A stretch of DNA of 64,000 bases, taken from the NCBI RefSeq assembly GCF_900113255.1, contig NZ_FOOR01000002.1:401516-465515 (forward strand). The letters are read 5' to 3'. The notes under the pieces were generated by a model, which was given only the letters and a program-made list of their open reading frames with translations, was not told the origin of the DNA and ran no database searches. The position numbers and the translations under genes are program-made. Below, piece after piece: positions 63,487 through 64,000 of this stretch (position 1 is its first letter; each line of letters begins with the position of its first letter). The DNA is from Novosphingobium sp. CF614 (GTDB taxonomy: Bacteria > Pseudomonadota > Alphaproteobacteria > Sphingomonadales > Sphingomonadaceae).

Positions 63487-63768
63487 ATGGAACTGGAAAC
63501 ACCGATTTCCTTCGCGAATGACATCGCCGTGCTGTTCACCGATCCCGATGTTGGGTGCATGAACAGCCGAATACAGCTGCGCGACTATGCAGTGATGTCC
63601 AACCCGACAGGTAACGAGGATTTTGCAGATCATGCGACGGCCCGCAATGTCCTCGACCGGTTGTCGCAGCCTGGAGGGCCTTTGCGCATGCCTCGGGGGC
63701 GTCCGCCATGGCCGCAAGCCGACATCGCCCTGTTCGCTCGGTGGATCGAGCAGGGCTGTCCGCCTTAG
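63487..63768 (+). CDS. Small protein with cytochrome-associated pattern, no heme motif
   Basis: 93 residues, ATG 63487, 10 bases after the heme lipoprotein gene. Pattern FANDIAVLFTDPDVGCMNSR, LRDYAVM, then HATARNVLDRLSQPGGPLRMP, GRPPWPQADIALFARWIEQGCPP. This matches the repeating I..LF......M......L.DY and RMP.G..W....I..F..WI..G.P layout seen in cytochrome-c-like and associated domains, but CxxCH is missing. No signal peptide. Likely works with the upstream lipoprotein. After it, to the window end (63769-64000), I find no gene that can be supported. Confidence 0.6.
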   Translation: MELETPISFANDIAVLFTDPDVGCMNSRIQLRDYAVMSNPTGNEDFADHATARNVLDRLSQPGGPLRMPRGRPPWPQADIALFARWIEQGCPP

Positions 63769-64000
63769 GATTTGCCGGGTCCTTTTTAGACGCAACGTGA
63801 ACTGACGCCTTGAACCCGGTCATTCGCGCTCAATTTCGACGTGATCGATTCTTGCCGTTCGTTCAGCACGCTGTAGCAATGGCGGAAAGACTTGGGCTGG
63901 GACAAGGACGAACCCGCTTCGCGGGAGGGGTGCTTGGGGTGAGGTCGCGCCGTATTTGCAAGGCTTTGGGCGAGACGGCGTCGTCATGAGATTGTGAGGT

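Overview
The window looks like chromosomal DNA of a sphingomonad (Alphaproteobacteria, Sphingomonadales, Novosphingobium/Sphingobium-like). It is GC-rich. It carries several TonB-dependent receptors, a PhoK-type alkaline phosphatase, class I PHA storage genes, a VirB-like type IV secretion cluster and Pho-box-like promoters. Species assignment is inference; there is no rRNA to anchor it.

Layout. 1-3115: 3' part of an ABC exporter, then an intracellular PHA depolymerase (phaZ) with a probable TTG start. 3142-3346: a MITE-like repeat that contains a 31-G run. 3447-8842: small membrane protein, DsbD-like reductase, PhoK phosphatase and a UbiH-family hydroxylase. 9028-12817: iron-uptake operon (siderophore receptor, PiuC dioxygenase, PepSY protein). 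12855-13614: GDT1-family cation transporter under a yybP-ykoY (Mn2+) riboswitch. 13740-18797: a TonB receptor and surface lipoprotein, divergent from a TPR protein, with Pho-box-like arrays between them. 19051-26396: virB2-B3-B4-B6-B9-B10-B11 with no virB8, B5, B7, B1 or D4. 26420-30187: ppk1-ppx polyphosphate operon. 30399-38193: a transglutaminase/amidoligase fusion, a circularly permuted ATP-grasp/alpha-E fusion, a second transglutaminase and an L,D-transpeptidase, which together look like an uncharacterised amide-bond-forming pathway.

38285-43646: xdhC, a MocA-like nucleotidyltransferase, yqgE, a TonB receptor, a lone [2Fe-2S] molybdo-hydroxylase subunit and arsC. 43760-52643: phospholipid methyltransferase-like gene, second full repeat copy, membrane protein, lipB, small lipoprotein, a GNAT-like acyltransferase divergent from a fatty acid desaturase, lptG/lptF, a hypothetical gene and clpS. 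52767-58712: phasin, phaC, alaC-like aminotransferase, an OmpR-type wing protein with a degenerate receiver, and mobA. 58969-64000: tRNA-Cys(GCA) followed by a P4-type integrase and a lower-GC island with an IS481-like remnant, a trypsin-like protease and a heme-c lipoprotein with a small partner. The far end of the island is outside the window.

Two regulatory themes link distant genes. TGCA-N-TGCA palindromes, the type of site bound by PhaR in other alphaproteobacteria, lie upstream of phaZ and phaP, and a 15-bp exact copy lies upstream of the transglutaminase/amidoligase gene. CTGTCAT-like half sites with 11-bp phasing mark the TonB/lipoprotein and TPR promoters as probable phosphate-starvation targets, in the same window as PhoK, Ppk1 and Ppx.
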